From: Prorocentrum cordatum
Lineage: Eukaryota > Sar > Dinophyceae > Prorocentrales > Prorocentraceae
DNA: 64,000 nt
Direction: 5' to 3'
NCBI GenBank assembly: GCA_963575745.1
Contig: CAUYUJ010015685.1
Span: 84,890 to 148,889 of the forward strand
A program made the position numbers and the translations under genes. Shown piece by piece: positions 21,891-31,702 of this stretch. The notes beneath the pieces are model-generated. The model made no database searches. It was not told the origin of the DNA and saw nothing but the letters and a program-made list of their open reading frames with translations. Positions within the stretch are counted from its first letter, which is position 1, and the number at the start of each line of letters is the position of its first letter.

Positions 21891-22392
21891 ACCCGCCGTT
21901 GCTAGGGCGAAGTCAAGACAAATGATTCTTCCCCTTCCGCCCGTCCGGCGGTGGCCCGCGGTGTCCCGTGGTGTCCCGTGGTGTCCGCCGTTGCTAGGGC
22001 GAAATCAGGACAAATGATTCTCCCCCGCCCTCCCGTCCGTCCGTCCGTCCGTCCGTCCGGCGGTGGCTCGCAGTGTCCCGCGGTGTCCCGTGTCCCGTGA
22101 TGTCCCGTGGTGTCCCTTGATGTCCTGTGGTGTCCCGTTGAGTGAGATCGATAGTGAGATCGATAGTGAGATCGATAGTCAGATCGATACTGAGATCGAT
22201 GTGGTGCCCCGAGGTGTCCCGTGGTGTCCTATGGTGTCCCGTTGAGTGAGATCGATAGTGAGATCGATAGTGAGATCGACAGGGGTCCCGTGGCGTCCCG
22301 TGGTGTCCCGTTGAGTGAGATCGGTAGTGAGATCGATCGTGAGATCGATACTGAGATCGATGTGGTGCCCCGAGGTGCCCCGTGGTGTCGCG
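21891..22392 (+). repeat. Compound GTGTCCCGTG / GTGAGATCGATA array, left part
   Basis: Two copies of a CCGTTGCTAGGGCGAA..GACAAATGATTC block (21895 and 21987) lead into irregular tandem 10-mers (GTGTCCCGTG) and 12-mers (GTGAGATCGATA). The same array, in the same orientation, resumes at 31703, so the DNA between is inserted. Any frames here encode Arg-Ser-His-Tyr repeats without meaning. Confidence 0.9.
22381..22392 (+). repeat. Candidate LINE target-site duplication, left copy
   Basis: CGTGGTGTCGCG is identical to 31703-31714. Array units normally read GTGTCCCG, so the shared GTCGCG variant on both sides supports a duplicated target site. Confidence 0.65.
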
Positions 22393-22756
22393 CAAGCAAG
22401 CAAGAAGTCGTGCATCCATGAAGGACGCGTGGGCAGAAGTAGCAACTACAAAGTTGCCGCGGCCGCAGCGGCCGCTTCTAGGGGGGAGGAGGTGGAGGAG
22501 GCAAAATGCTTCGGATGCTCATGTGACCGAGGTTGTAGACGGACTGCGCCCATTCCTGCCTGGGTCTCCCTCTGCGCCGGCGGAATGCCCAATCTTTGGG
22601 CGATCCGTCTGCGTTGCACACCACCCGTTTCACCAAGGAATCGTCTGCTTATACAGTAAGTTTCCTATACAACTGGCATTGGCGATCACATAATACTGCA
22701 GAAAGCGGCTTGGATCCAGCACGCGTCAGAACGGATGCATTCGTTACTCTCGAAAT
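22393..22756 (-). pseudogene. LINE reverse transcriptase, C-terminal part (3' side of the split)
   Basis: Read on the minus strand from 22756, the frame gives ISRVTNASVLTRAGS, then QCQLYRKLTV, an in-frame stop (plus-strand 22649-22651), and continues with RRRGRPRQEWAQSV to a stop at plus-strand 22478-22480. These are the C-terminal features of LINE reverse transcriptases (an N-x-x-V-L helix, then R-R-R-G-R-P-R..W). The sequence continues exactly where the fragment at 30699-31702 stops, once the 7.9-kb insert is ignored. The LINE ends with CTTG repeats next to the candidate duplication, a typical LINE 3' tail. Confidence 0.85.
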
Positions 22757-22758
22757 AC

Positions 22759-22853
22759 GCGTTTTCAAAACACACTTTTACAGTAGCATCGTCAATGTTT
22801 CTAGCCGCCGAAATCGTCACCCTCTCACTGTTATATATGGCTGCAGTTTCGGC
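22759..22853 (+). repeat. Terminal repeat A1
   Basis: Ninety-five bases starting GCGTTTTCAA and ending GCTGCAGTTTCGGC. Differs from A2 by a two-base gap and a few substitutions. It contains TGTTATATATGG about 25 bases before the first ATG of the element, so it may hold the promoter region (inference). Confidence 0.9.
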
Positions 22854-22861
22854 TCGAGTGG

Positions 22862-25594
22862 TTGAGTGGCGGGGGATTCCCGCGATCTCGAGCCCTAGAG
22901 CACACCAGCCTTGAAGGTGTTCGAGGGGCCCGCGCGGCGCGGGCGATCGGGCCCGAGGGCCTGGGCGGCGCGCGCGGCCCAGGGCAGCGCTGGCGCCGCG
23001 TCATCACGGCGCGTGCTGGGCCCATCAGCTTGGCCCTGGCGCTGGCCGTCTTGGCCAGCGAGTGGGAGGCGCTGCTGCCGGGCCTCCAGACGAACGCGGT
23101 CGAGGAGGCGGAGGCCGACAGCGAGCCGCTCTTCGGGGAGCAGAGCGCGGGTGGCTCTGGCGAGCTGTTCCGAGGCTCGCGTGCGAGCTTCATGGCGCCG
23201 TGGGCGCGGTGGAAGAGGTTCTACCTTCAGTCGCAGACGAAGCCGACGGGGGTGGTGCTCCTCCTGCTCACCCGAGTGGGGGGGGCGAGGAGCACCGTGT
23301 GGACGGCCGTGGATCCGACGCAGAGGGTGGTGTTCGTGAACGTTCGTGACAATAAGTTCGCACTCAGCAAGCCCAAGCAGGGCATCGTCTGGACGGAACA
23401 CCCGGGTTTGAATGAGAAGCAGCGGGACGCAGCCCTGATCGCGTCGGAGCGGCTGATAGCTCGTTCGGAGTTGAAGGAGGCCGAGGCGAGGTCGGAGAAA
23501 GTCAAGACCGCCGAGCTGAAGCAGAACAAGAAGCTAAGCTCCAAGACGCAGACGGCGAGCTGGATGTTCAAAGGGGTGTCCACGGTCATGGTGGCTGGCT
23601 GGAGCTACCGCGCTGCGGGGGCCTGTGGCTCGGCGGCGTTCCTCGGCTGGCGGCTGTGGCGCTACTTCGAGCTCGGGTCCTGGCTGAGCAGCGGGTATCT
23701 TGCCGCTCGAGTGGCCTTCCAGGCCTTCGAGGACTTCCAGTCGTTCGTGGAGCTGGTCGGCGACATGTACGAGAATTGCGACCTGGAAAAGATCGCGTGC
23801 ACCATCGGGGTCCTCGCCGTGGCCGGGTATATGATCTGGATGTATATGAGCAGCCCTGGCGAGGACCGATGTGGCAGCTCGGACAGCGACAGCGGGGGCG
23901 AGGGCGGCGCGACGGTGATCGGCGGGCGCGACGCGAGCGACAGCGACGACGAGCCCGACGCCAAGGCCCTTTTCACCGAGCTGGCCAGGGGATAGGCGGA
24001 GCTGGCGTCGGCCATGATCGACTTGAAGGATAAGATGCGCGAGGAGGCGGGCGCTGGCCCTCCCATGCCCCCACCCCCCCACGCGCCGCCTCCTGGCGAG
24101 GAGCGGCGCGAGGGTGCCTCCTTGGGGGCAGGGGGGGCTGGGGGGGGCGAGCCCAGTGTCGGCGACATCGACGCCTTCATCAAGAAGTTGACCGAGCGCG
24201 TGAGTGTGGTCCAGAGGGACTCCGCCAGGGCGACCGCGGGCTCGCCATCGACTCCAGTCAGCAGCAGTGCCGGCAGTGGCTCCTGGGAGAAGATCAGTGG
24301 CGACTTCGGCGACCCGCTGAAGGACCAGATCGTGCAGTTGAGGCTGGGGGCGGCCAACCCCAAGGACAGCCTCCTGAGCGTGCTGCAGCAGTACAGGCCT
24401 GCCGTCGGTGCCCAGGTGGGCGGCGTAAGGACGAGGGTGGCTCCCACGGTGCTGGCGAAGCTTTACCAGGGCGGGCGGACCGCCCGTGTCGAGACGCAGG
24501 AGTGGCTGCGGGTCAAGGAGCTGCAGACGGCCTCGGTGGCGAACGAGGTGAATGCGCTGGCCATGGTGCTGGGCCGCATGGCGAGCTCGGGCGAGCGCGA
24601 CGCGCTGATCAACAGTCAGGCGACCGAGCTGACGTGCTTGCGGCTCTACTCGATCTGGAAGGCCTACGAGCGGGTGCAGTGCCGAGCGGACTGGCAGCGC
24701 CCCAAGGTGCAGAATGGAGGCAAGTGGAAGTCCAAGGTCGACTGGGGCCTGGCCGAGGAGCACCTGCGCTTGGATGGCGATCGGGACAGCGAGAACTTGA
24801 AGGCCGACGAGGAGGTACTGGAGAAGCTGAGGCGCCGCGCGACCCTAAACAAGCACCTGAGTCAAGGTGGTGGTAGGGGAGGCGGCGCAGACGGCGAAGG
24901 GGTCGCGGCCGGTGCGATCGTGGTAACCACTGGCCAAGAGCGTGCTACAGGCAATGCACCACGTTGCTGGAGCGGGTCGTCGACCCCTGCTCGCCAGCCG
25001 CGCGCCGCTGTCCTTGTCGGGCTCCTCGTGGGCCTGCTGGGTTGGGTGTTCTACGAGTTTTCCTGGAAGGAGCTTTCCGCCCAGGAGATTTTCGAGTCTG
25101 AGGAGGTCTGCCTTTACGTCCTCGAGGCCCCTCTACCGCGAGCTGGTCATCCAGTGCGTCGCGGTGCAGGTCACCAGGCGGTGCCATCCCTGGACGTCGT
25201 CAATGGATCTTCGGGGGCGCGACTCGCTGAGGATCTTGCCAGACCTCGCTTTTCTTATGACCACGAGGAGATCGAGTGCTGGACTGGGTTCTGCCAGCCT
25301 GCGCGTCACCTGTGGGAGGGTGGCGAGGGCGATCTCGGCGATCAAGAGCACGGTTGCGGGCTGTGCGAATGGCTGGCTGCCGCCGGCCCCCTCAGGACGG
25401 TGGGCGAGGCGAAGGAGAGGTGGGTGTCGAGCAGCCCGCTCCAGAATAATATCATCGGCGATATCTGGGACCGGCGCGCGTATCGGGCGAGCCGGGGCAA
25501 CATCAACGACGGGGGGGTGGCTCTGAGCCGCCTCGAGGAGACGCCAGGCAGCGGCTATTTTACGACAGGAGGAAGAAGGACAGCAAGCAAGTGA
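22862..25594 (+). pseudogene. Gag-like ORF of the tyrosine-recombinase element, in-frame TAG
   Basis: ATG at 22862 lies just after A1. The frame runs 377 codons to TAG 23993-23995, then continues in the same frame for over 520 codons. The N-terminal part has two hydrophobic segments (about residues 240-262 and 311-331), a Lys/Glu-rich helix near 200-225 and an acidic Asp/Ser tail. After the TAG comes a Pro-rich stretch and a conserved helical block (VRTRVAPTVLAKLYQGGRTA, then VANEVNALAMVLGRMASSGE, then LRLYSIWKAYERVQC) that I associate with the Gag region of dinoflagellate DIRS-like elements. From about 24900 the correct frame is uncertain. Role: likely nucleoprotein. The membrane-like segments are unexplained. 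Confidence 0.55.
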
Positions 25595-26645
25595 CGAGAT
25601 TCAAGAAGGGAGATCTGTGTCCTCTCCGAGCTGGGCAAGTCTCACTGCCCAGCCCAGGTGCGACGCCGCTTCGCGTCCAGGACCTCTCGGCCTGCGCGGG
25701 CAACTGCATCGATTCGTTCGAGAAGCTGATGATCCAGAGCACGGGCGAGGTGGGCAGGGAGCGGCGCGAGACCCCGAAGATTTACTCGCACCCGGCGCTG
25801 AGGAGCAAGGCCGAGAAGCTGGAACTCCTGTCCCGCATGTGCCAGGCGGGGGTGCTGGATTACGTGAAGGTGGTGCGGGCAAAGGTGGGAGTGTTCACGG
25901 CGGCCAAAGACGTCGACCCCGGCTCAGGGGATGCGCTGAAGAGTCGCCTGATCTGGGATTGCAGGAAGGTCAACGTTCTTTTTCGCGAGTCGCCGTGGGT
26001 GCCGCTTGGGAGTCCCGCAGGCTTTGCCCTGCTGGAACTGGACGAGGTGATCTTGCATGGGCGGCGGCTCTTCTCCTTCCAGGGCGACGTGCCGGACTGG
26101 TTCTATCGACTGCATTGGGGGTCGGAACTGGCGGAGTTCTTCGTCGTGGAGGGCGTCTCGCCGCAGGAGCTGCGCCAGTATTGCCAGGGGGAGGGGCTGA
26201 AGTTCAAGAAGCCCGAGCCCTCGGAGATTGGCCTTGGAGCAGCGAACCTGGTGATGGGCTCAGCCTGGGCCGTCTTTCCGGCACGTCCTTGTTTGGAGGC
26301 GAGCTTCGAGGCCCTGGGGCGCCGACAATTACGCGTGGGAGGCCGACCCCGAGCTTTCGCAGTCCGACACCCTCCACTCGACATTCGTTGCAGCAGAGGG
26401 ATCTTCCCTCGAGCGCGACCGAGGGGGTGGAGGAGGAGACGTCTGTGGAGGTGGCGGCGAAGCTCATCCTAATGCTGTGCGTCGACGACTACATCGGCTT
26501 TACCCTGAAGGGCCCCGGCGAGGAGGGGGAGATCTTGCAGGACGTGGAGGAGGTGAAGCAGCTCTTGAACCACAAGGGTCTCGCAATCCACAGTGAGGAT
26601 TGGGGGGGGGGCTCGGCGCGGGAGCGGGGCTCGCGATCCCGGTGA
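25591..26645 (+). pseudogene. Reverse transcriptase domain, frameshifted
   Basis: Frame 1 (25591-about 26270) gives the fingers: LRSKAEKLELLSRMCQAGVL, KSRLIWDCRKVN (the R-x-I-x-D-x-R-x-x-N motif) and palm motif A GDVPDWFYRLHW at 26083-26118 with aspartate at 26086-26088. Motif B-like MGSAWAVF is near 26250. The frame then shifts. Frame 0 carries motif C as C-V-D-D (26478-26489), where most families have Y-x-D-D, followed by a DVEEVKQLL helix. The domain copies the RNA genome to DNA in the family. The two-frame layout means it is inactive or needs frameshifting. Confidence 0.75.
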
Positions 26646-27010
26646 CGAGACCGTGTGTTCTGCGCGTCCAGGCGAGGAAGTTCGCGGAGCTGGTCTTGGC
26701 GACGGAGGCTCTCTTGCTGGAGAACATCGCTCTCCCCTCCGTTTTGGCGAGCTTGGTGGGCCATTGGGCGTGGGCGATGATGGTTTTCAGGCCCGCCTTT
26801 GCCATGTTGGACGAGACCTACAGGTGGGTCGGAAGCTACGAAGTGGAGGAGTCTGTCATGCCGCGCAGGTTACCCGCGATATTCAGGAGCGAGCTCTCGG
26901 CGGCGGTGAACCTCTCGATCTACGTGGAGTTGGACTTGGAGGCGTCGTGGTGGCCACGAGCCTACATGACCGACGCGTCGGGGAGTGGGCATGGATCTCT
27001 GGCTTGCGAT
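26600..27010 (+). pseudogene. RT connection and first half of RNase H
   Basis: In frame 2, VLASLVGHWAWAMMVFRPAF and RLPAIFRSELSAAVNLSIYV form the thumb/connection block known from DIRS-type polymerases. YMTDASGSGHG follows, with the first catalytic aspartate of RNase H at 26972-26974. The remaining acidic residues of RNase H are not adjacent but lie a kilobase downstream at 28024-28254. The frame changes from 2 to 1 around 27000-27100. Confidence 0.7.
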
Positions 27011-27099
27011 TGCGATCCCGAGGGGACACGCGCGGAGGCTGCTCGCGGGGCAGAGGGGCTCTGGGGCTCCAGGCGGAGGAGGCCCACGCCGAGATGGAG

Positions 27100-27900
27100 A
27101 GAGAGGTGGAGGCAGTCGGCGACGAGGAGGACCTACCTTCACGACCACGGGCGGGTCGCCTGGGTGTGCTGGAGCTGTTCTCGGGCTCGTCGAGGTTGCT
27201 GGATGCCGTCGAGGGGCTCGCGAACTCTTGGGGGGAGGCGTGGGGCACCTCGGAGGGGGTCGAGTACGACGTGCTGGTCAGCGAGAGCCTGGGGTTGTTG
27301 CTGAGGCGGCTTCGCCAAGGTTGGTTCTGGTGGGTGCATATCGCGCCACCCTGCGTTGCGTTTTCGAAGGCACGAACCCCACCTATGTGATCAGCGGAGC
27401 ACATCTGGGGCTTCCCCGACCTGGGCGGGCCGAGCCAGGCCAAGCTCGAGGAGGGGAATTTGCTGTGTCTGGTGGCGGTGGAGGTGCTGAAGATTTGCGG
27501 GGCCATGGCGATGCCCTTCGCGCTGGAGAACCCAGCTGGCAGCTACATCTGGGCCTTCCCTTCCCGCCCCTCATGGAGGTCCTATCGAAGGCGGACGTTT
27601 GGAGGGTGGAGCCGGGCTACTGCGCGTTTGGGGGGACTTGAAAGAAGCCCGCCGCTTTCGTCACGAGTGTTAAAGAGATGGCCAGCTTGGCGAGGAGGTG
27701 TACTGGTACCTTTTGTTGCTGCAGCCGCGCGCAGAAGCCTCGCCAAGAGCTGAGAGGCAAGTCGCCGCGTGGGCTCAGGTGGACTCAGCTGGCGTGTGCG
27801 TGCCCGCTCGAGCTGTGCAGATGCTACGCGGAGATCGTGGGGCAGTTCGAGCCCTACTGGGAGACGATACCATCAGGGGCAAGACTGAGGCTGAGAGGAG
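27100..27900 (+). pseudogene. C5-methyltransferase-like domain nested in RNase H
   Basis: Motif I GVLELFSGSSRLLDAVEG starts at 27163 (frame 1). Motif IV is IAPPCVAFS with the Cys codon at 27352-27354. An in-frame TGA at 27388-27390 interrupts a conserved PP-x-x-S-A-E-H block. The motif VI-like ENPAGS lies at 27526-27543. The frame then shifts to 0, where YCAFGGT is followed by TGA 27639-27641 at a position usually held by Trp, then KKPAAFVTS and the C-terminal ELCRCYAEIV. The motifs match cytosine-C5 enzymes with ENP for ENV, as in other dinoflagellate retroelement copies. Nonsense codons and frameshift make this copy inactive. Confidence 0.65.
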
Positions 27901-27957
27901 GTCGCCCACATATCGCCAAGGCGGCAGGTACCACCATTCCGCTGAAAGGGCTTTTGG

Positions 27958-28330
27958 TTGCAACACCGCTGGCACGTCTTGTTCTGCGGGAAGTGGGGGC
28001 ACCAGGGGCACGACAACATCTTGGAGCTACGGACGGCGGTGGCCACCCTGAGGCACCTGAGCAGGACATCTCAGGCCTGGGGCCACAGGATTTTGATTTT
28101 CACGGATTCGCTGGCGTCGTTGGGCGCGCTGCAGAAGGGCCGCTCATCGGCGAGGGGCGTGCTGCGCCTCTGCCGCATCGCGGGCGTCATCCAGATGGTC
28201 TGCAGGATCAGAGGCTACTACCGATGGGTCCCGTCGGAGCTCAACCTGGCGGACGGGCCTTCGGGGGGGTTGCCCATTGGTGCGGCGGAGGAGACGGTCG
28301 AGCTACACGTGTCCCGAGGCGCCCCGCAGC
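27958..28330 (+). pseudogene. RNase H, second half
   Basis: Frame 1 gives WHVLFCGKWGHQGHDNILEL with the catalytic Glu at 28024-28026, then ILIFTDSLASLGAL with Asp at 28105-28107, and WVPSELNLADGPS with Asp at 28252-28254. Together with the TDAS aspartate at 26972 these are the D-E-D-D residues of a DIRS-type RNase H, which degrades the RNA strand of the hybrid. The usual distance between TDAS and the Glu helix in DIRS elements is a few tens of residues. Here the methyltransferase-like domain intervenes. Confidence 0.75.
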
Positions 28331-28409
28331 AATCCAGCGGCTCTTGCACCAGCGGCAGGCTCACCAAGGCACCGCCGTTGGGTCGGCACATGTGTAGCCT
28401 TCGGGATGC

Positions 28410-29611
28410 TTGTGGCGCGAGGGGGAGCTGTGGGTGACAGGCATCCTGAGCCCGCGCTCAACCAGATCAAAGGGGACGAGTGCGCCGCCGCCGTTGGTCA
28501 AGAAAGGAGCGCGGACCTGGGGCGAGGCGCAGCGTGACAAGCTGCTCTACGCGAACCGCCTAGTCACCCACGCCGTGGATGACGCGACCAACCTGGTCTA
28601 CCAGAAGGCGGTGCACGAGTTCCTGGTGGACGTCGAGAGGAACCAGCTGGACTTCGACACCTTCGAGGCGAGGGGCCAGGCGCTGGCGGACTACATCTCC
28701 GACGTGTGCAACGTTCGGCAGCTGGGCTTCGGGCGGGCCAACATGCTGTTCAACGGTTTCATGCGCGTCTTTCAGGACCACCGGGGCCGGCTTCCGACGT
28801 CGGCCAGGGCACTGAGGTCGCGGCAGAAGCTGGGGCAGCTGGGCGAAGGCGCTCCTGTCCCCATGGAGGCGGTCGGTCTGGTCATCGGCAGGATGTTCCG
28901 CTCGGGTCGCTCGATCGAGGGCGCGGCGGTGCTCGCGCAGCTGAGCGGGTGGCTCAGGGAGCAGGGCTGGGGCCAACTCAGGGCTGAGGACGTGTCCGAG
29001 GGGCCTGGGGGCCAGCTGGCCTTCACCCTGGGCAGGCGCGAGAGAAGAGAGACGGTCAAGACGGGCGCGAACCAGGGCGTAGTGATCTCATGGCCGGTGA
29101 CAGCGGCCGTGGTGCGTGCTCTGCTGCGGGGCAGCGCCCGCAGGGACCTCGTCTTCCCCGTCTCGCAGGACAAGTTCAGGCGCGAGTGGCGCAAGGCGCT
29201 GGGCGACGAGGGGCTGGCTGGCACGGGCCCTCCGCATGCCGCGCGGCACTCGGGGGCTGCCAGCTTCGTGGCAGGAGGCGCAAGGGCAGTCGGCAGACGA
29301 CAGCAGCGCTGGCGCGCTACACGAAGACCCGCATGCTGATCAACCAGCCGGGCAAGATGGCGGACGAGCAGGCACGGGCAGGCGTAGGCTTTTGGGCGGC
29401 GCCTGCCGAGGCGCTGATTTCTTCCATCAAGGAGTCGCCCGCCGCCCAGACTCCGCTAGCGAAGCATCTGGTGGAGGAGCTGGAGCCGGCGCGCGGCCAG
29501 GAGGTCGAGCTCCCGAATTTCGAGGGGGGACGGGTGCTGACGACAGGCCGCCCTAGCACTGCCTCTCGCACCCGACACAGGCGCAAGTCGAGCGCCGCAC
29601 GAGAACCATGA
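28410..29611 (+). pseudogene. Tyrosine recombinase (integrase) domain, frameshifted before the catalytic Tyr
   Basis: Frame 0 (to 29339) includes an N-terminal core-binding-like part, then GWLREQGWGQLRAEDV with a candidate first Arg at 28956-28958, and box II PPHAARHSGA with His 29235-29237, Arg 29244-29246 and His 29247-29249. The frame then shifts near 29270, and frame 2 gives GSRQTTAALARYTKTRMLIN with the nucleophilic Tyr at 29318-29320. The family joins a circular DNA copy to the target. Conserved R-H-x-x-R-H-Y residues show recent ancestry from an active enzyme. A frameshift separates the Tyr, so this copy is inactive unless recoded. Confidence 0.8.
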
Positions 29612-29946
29612 TTGCTGGGCTTGACTGTTCTGCCCCGCTGATGCGTGTGTGTCGCCCAGCCCTTTTGGCTGGAGCTCAGCGCTCTCGTGTGTGTGTGTGT
29701 GTTGATGTTATTTTCAGCTCTATATTTTGATCTAGCCGGTGCGTGCCTGGAGGCAGGTTGACGTATCCCCTGTCCTCACCCGCTTTCCTCTAAGTGAAGG
29801 TTAGAACAACAATCGGACTGGGGTCTTATATTAACAGGGGGCTGGGGCACAACATGGATGAGTAACCCAATCCCTCCCTCCCTCATCTTGTTGCAAGGTT
29901 GGTGTTTAGGCAAGTATGCCAGTCTCGACCTGTTGGGGCTGGGACC
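29612..29946 (+). other. 3' untranslated part of the recombinase element
   Basis: Contains a short (GT)n run at 29690-29702 and a CAGCCCTTTTGGCTG hairpin at 29657-29671. No ORF. Confidence 0.5.
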
Positions 29947-30259
29947 GATGCGTTTCTGAGTTTCTTGCGGGCCCGTTTTGGCCTGGAGGCCAGATCAGGC
30001 ACCGCTCAAGGTTTGGGCCCAAGGTGGCTCGGCCACGCCTTCTAACACCTCGCGGGAGGACCTCCCCCTCTAGGCGCGCTCGCGGCACTCTCCTGGACGC
30101 ACCTGCTGCTGCGTCGGATGTTCTGGTGCCGTGGTTGAGTGTGCTCGTCGCTCTTGCTATCCTGTAGGGTTGTCGCTCCAGCTCCGCCTTCCCCCCAGTA
30201 GAGGTCCCCCCGAGCTCTCAGTACAAAGCTGGCCGATTATAAAGGCGTTAATGTAAATG
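29947..30259 (+). repeat. Terminal repeat B1
   Basis: Over 300 bases starting GATGCGTTTC and ending GTTAATGTAAATG, roughly 90 percent identical by eye to B2, and directly followed by A2. Confidence 0.9.
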
Positions 30260-30260
30260 C

Positions 30261-30353
30261 GCGTTTTCAACACACTTTTACAGTAGCATCGTCAATGTTT
30301 CTAGCCGCCGGAATCGTCACCCTCTTATTGTTATATATGGCTGCAGTTTCGGC
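30261..30353 (+). repeat. Terminal repeat A2
   Basis: Ninety-three bases matching A1 (22759-22853) in the same orientation, placed between B1 and B2. Confidence 0.9.
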
Positions 30354-30391
30354 CCCGCCACTCTCACCCTGGGGCTATCGCCCTTGGGGCT

Positions 30392-30703
30392 GATGCGTTT
30401 CCGAGTTTCTTGCGGGCCCGTTTTGGCCTGGTTGCCAGATCAGGCACCGCTCAAGGTTTGGGCCCAAGGTGGCTTGGCCACGCCATCTAACGCCTCGCGG
30501 AGGGCCCCCCCCTCTAGGCGCGCTCACGGCACTCTCCTGGACGCGTCTGCTGCTGCGTCGGATGTTCTGGTGCCGTGGTTGAGTGTGCTCGTCGCTCCTG
30601 CTATCCTGTAGGGTTGTCGCTCCAGCTCCGCCTGCCCCCCTTCAGAGGTCCTCCCGGGCTCTCAGTGCAAAGCTGGCTAATTATAGAGGCGTTAATGTAA
30701 ATG
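30392..30703 (+). repeat. Terminal repeat B2
   Basis: Second copy of B, ending at the junction with the LINE. Differences from B1 include several transitions and small indels, so the copies have had time to diverge. Confidence 0.9.
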
Positions 30704-31702
30704 TATGAATGAGGAATGCCTAAGATCTTCCGCAAGCACCTGCAATGAAAAGCGTCCAACCTTGCTCTATCAATCTTTAGCAGCCGCAGAGAGTCCAAGG
30801 AGTAGAGGACCTTGCTCAACACGCAGCTGGTGTAAATTTGCAACTTCTTTGTCCTGCTGATTGCAGCATGCTTCCGAATCTTGCGCAGCTGTTGGAATGC
30901 ACCTTTCTCTTCGCCCAATCGTCGGTTCAGTTCATTTCCCACTCGCCCATCGTGTGTGATCAAGCCTCCCAAGTACACTGCTTCTTTAACTCTGGTGATG
31001 GGCTCCCGGGTCGGCCTCGTTACCACTTTGTCTGACGCCGCTGGCATCTGCAGAGTCTTGTCCCAGTTGAGCTCCAGGCCATATTTGCGTCCTTCCAAAA
31101 CGACGGCATTGAGCAGAGCTTGGCAATTTTCCCCATGCCTTGAAAGAAGCAACGTGTCATCTGCGTAAAGCACGTTTCGGGTAACCACATAGCCGTGTTC
31201 ATTTAGTAGCTGGAGATTGTGGAATACATCATGGAGCATAACACTTTGAACCATAATGAACAAGTACGGAGATAAAGGACAGCCCTGGGCTATACCAGCA
31301 GCCTGCCGCCTTTCCGTAGAGCAACCGCAATGATCAACTATGGTGAATAAGCGCTCCGAGTATATGCCTTTGGTCATGTTTACCGTCGGAGAAGGAATCC
31401 CGAAACGCAGCAACGCTGCACATAAGCATTCCAACTTCAATCTGTCGAACGTTTTTGCCCAATCAAGCAAGAGTATCGTAAAGCCCCCGGTGTTGTCCAC
31501 GTTGGCTGCGTCGATGATTCGCCTGATCAGCATGAGGGCGTCGGCCGTTCCCCGCCGAGGCCGGAAGCCGAATTGAGATGCTCGCATTCGGTCTTCAGCT
31601 CCTCCTCGCAGAAGCCTTTGGTGGAGCATCGAAGCCAGTGCCTTGTAGCCAACAGTCAACAGAGAAATTGGGCGGTAGTTGCTAGGCAGCGTTGCTAGGC
31701 AG
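30699..31702 (-). pseudogene. LINE reverse transcriptase, 5'-truncated (5' side of the split)
   Basis: The minus-strand frame is open from the array edge to the insertion. It starts near NYRPISLLTVGYK and shows FGFRPRRGTADAL, motif A LLDWAKTFDRL, motif B AQGCPLSPYLF, motif C YADDTLLL (plus-strand 31156-31167), and the C-terminal FHCRCLRKILGIPHSY. It then meets the recombinase element at AAAT. Catalytic aspartates are intact. The endonuclease and the N-terminal part are absent, as expected for 5' truncation during target-primed reverse transcription. Flanking array and a 12-bp repeat mark its ends. Confidence 0.88.

Larger units (their letters stand above)
22757..30698 (+). mobile_element. Tyrosine-recombinase retrotransposon with split direct repeats (PAT/Ngaro-like)
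   Basis: The element sits between two AAAT tetranucleotides (22753-22756 and 30699-30702) inside a LINE ORF. The termini are organised as A1 (22759-22853), coding region, B1 (29947-30259), A2 (30261-30353), B2 (30392-30703 with edge). B1 abuts A2. This is the A1...B1A2B2 layout described for PAT/Ngaro elements of the DIRS order. The coding order is Gag-like, reverse transcriptase, RNase H first half, methyltransferase-like, RNase H second half, tyrosine recombinase. Several frame changes and stops show it is decayed. The family relation is firm from RT, RNase H and recombinase residues. Subclass rests on the repeat layout. Confidence 0.85.

Noticed and set aside
23534-24763. 409-codon minus-strand frame opposite the Gag-like ORF
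   Set aside because: Shadow frame of GC-rich coding DNA. The plus-strand product has family-specific blocks, and the minus-strand translation is Leu/Arg/Ala low complexity.
29656-29673. Resemblance to the 3' part of the dinoflagellate spliced leader (AGCC-TTTTGGCT-AG), also TTTGGCTCAAG at 48690
   Set aside because: Only 11-15 matching bases, one at the 3' rather than the 5' end of a gene, and the first is a simple hairpin. Not enough to claim a retroposed transcript relic.
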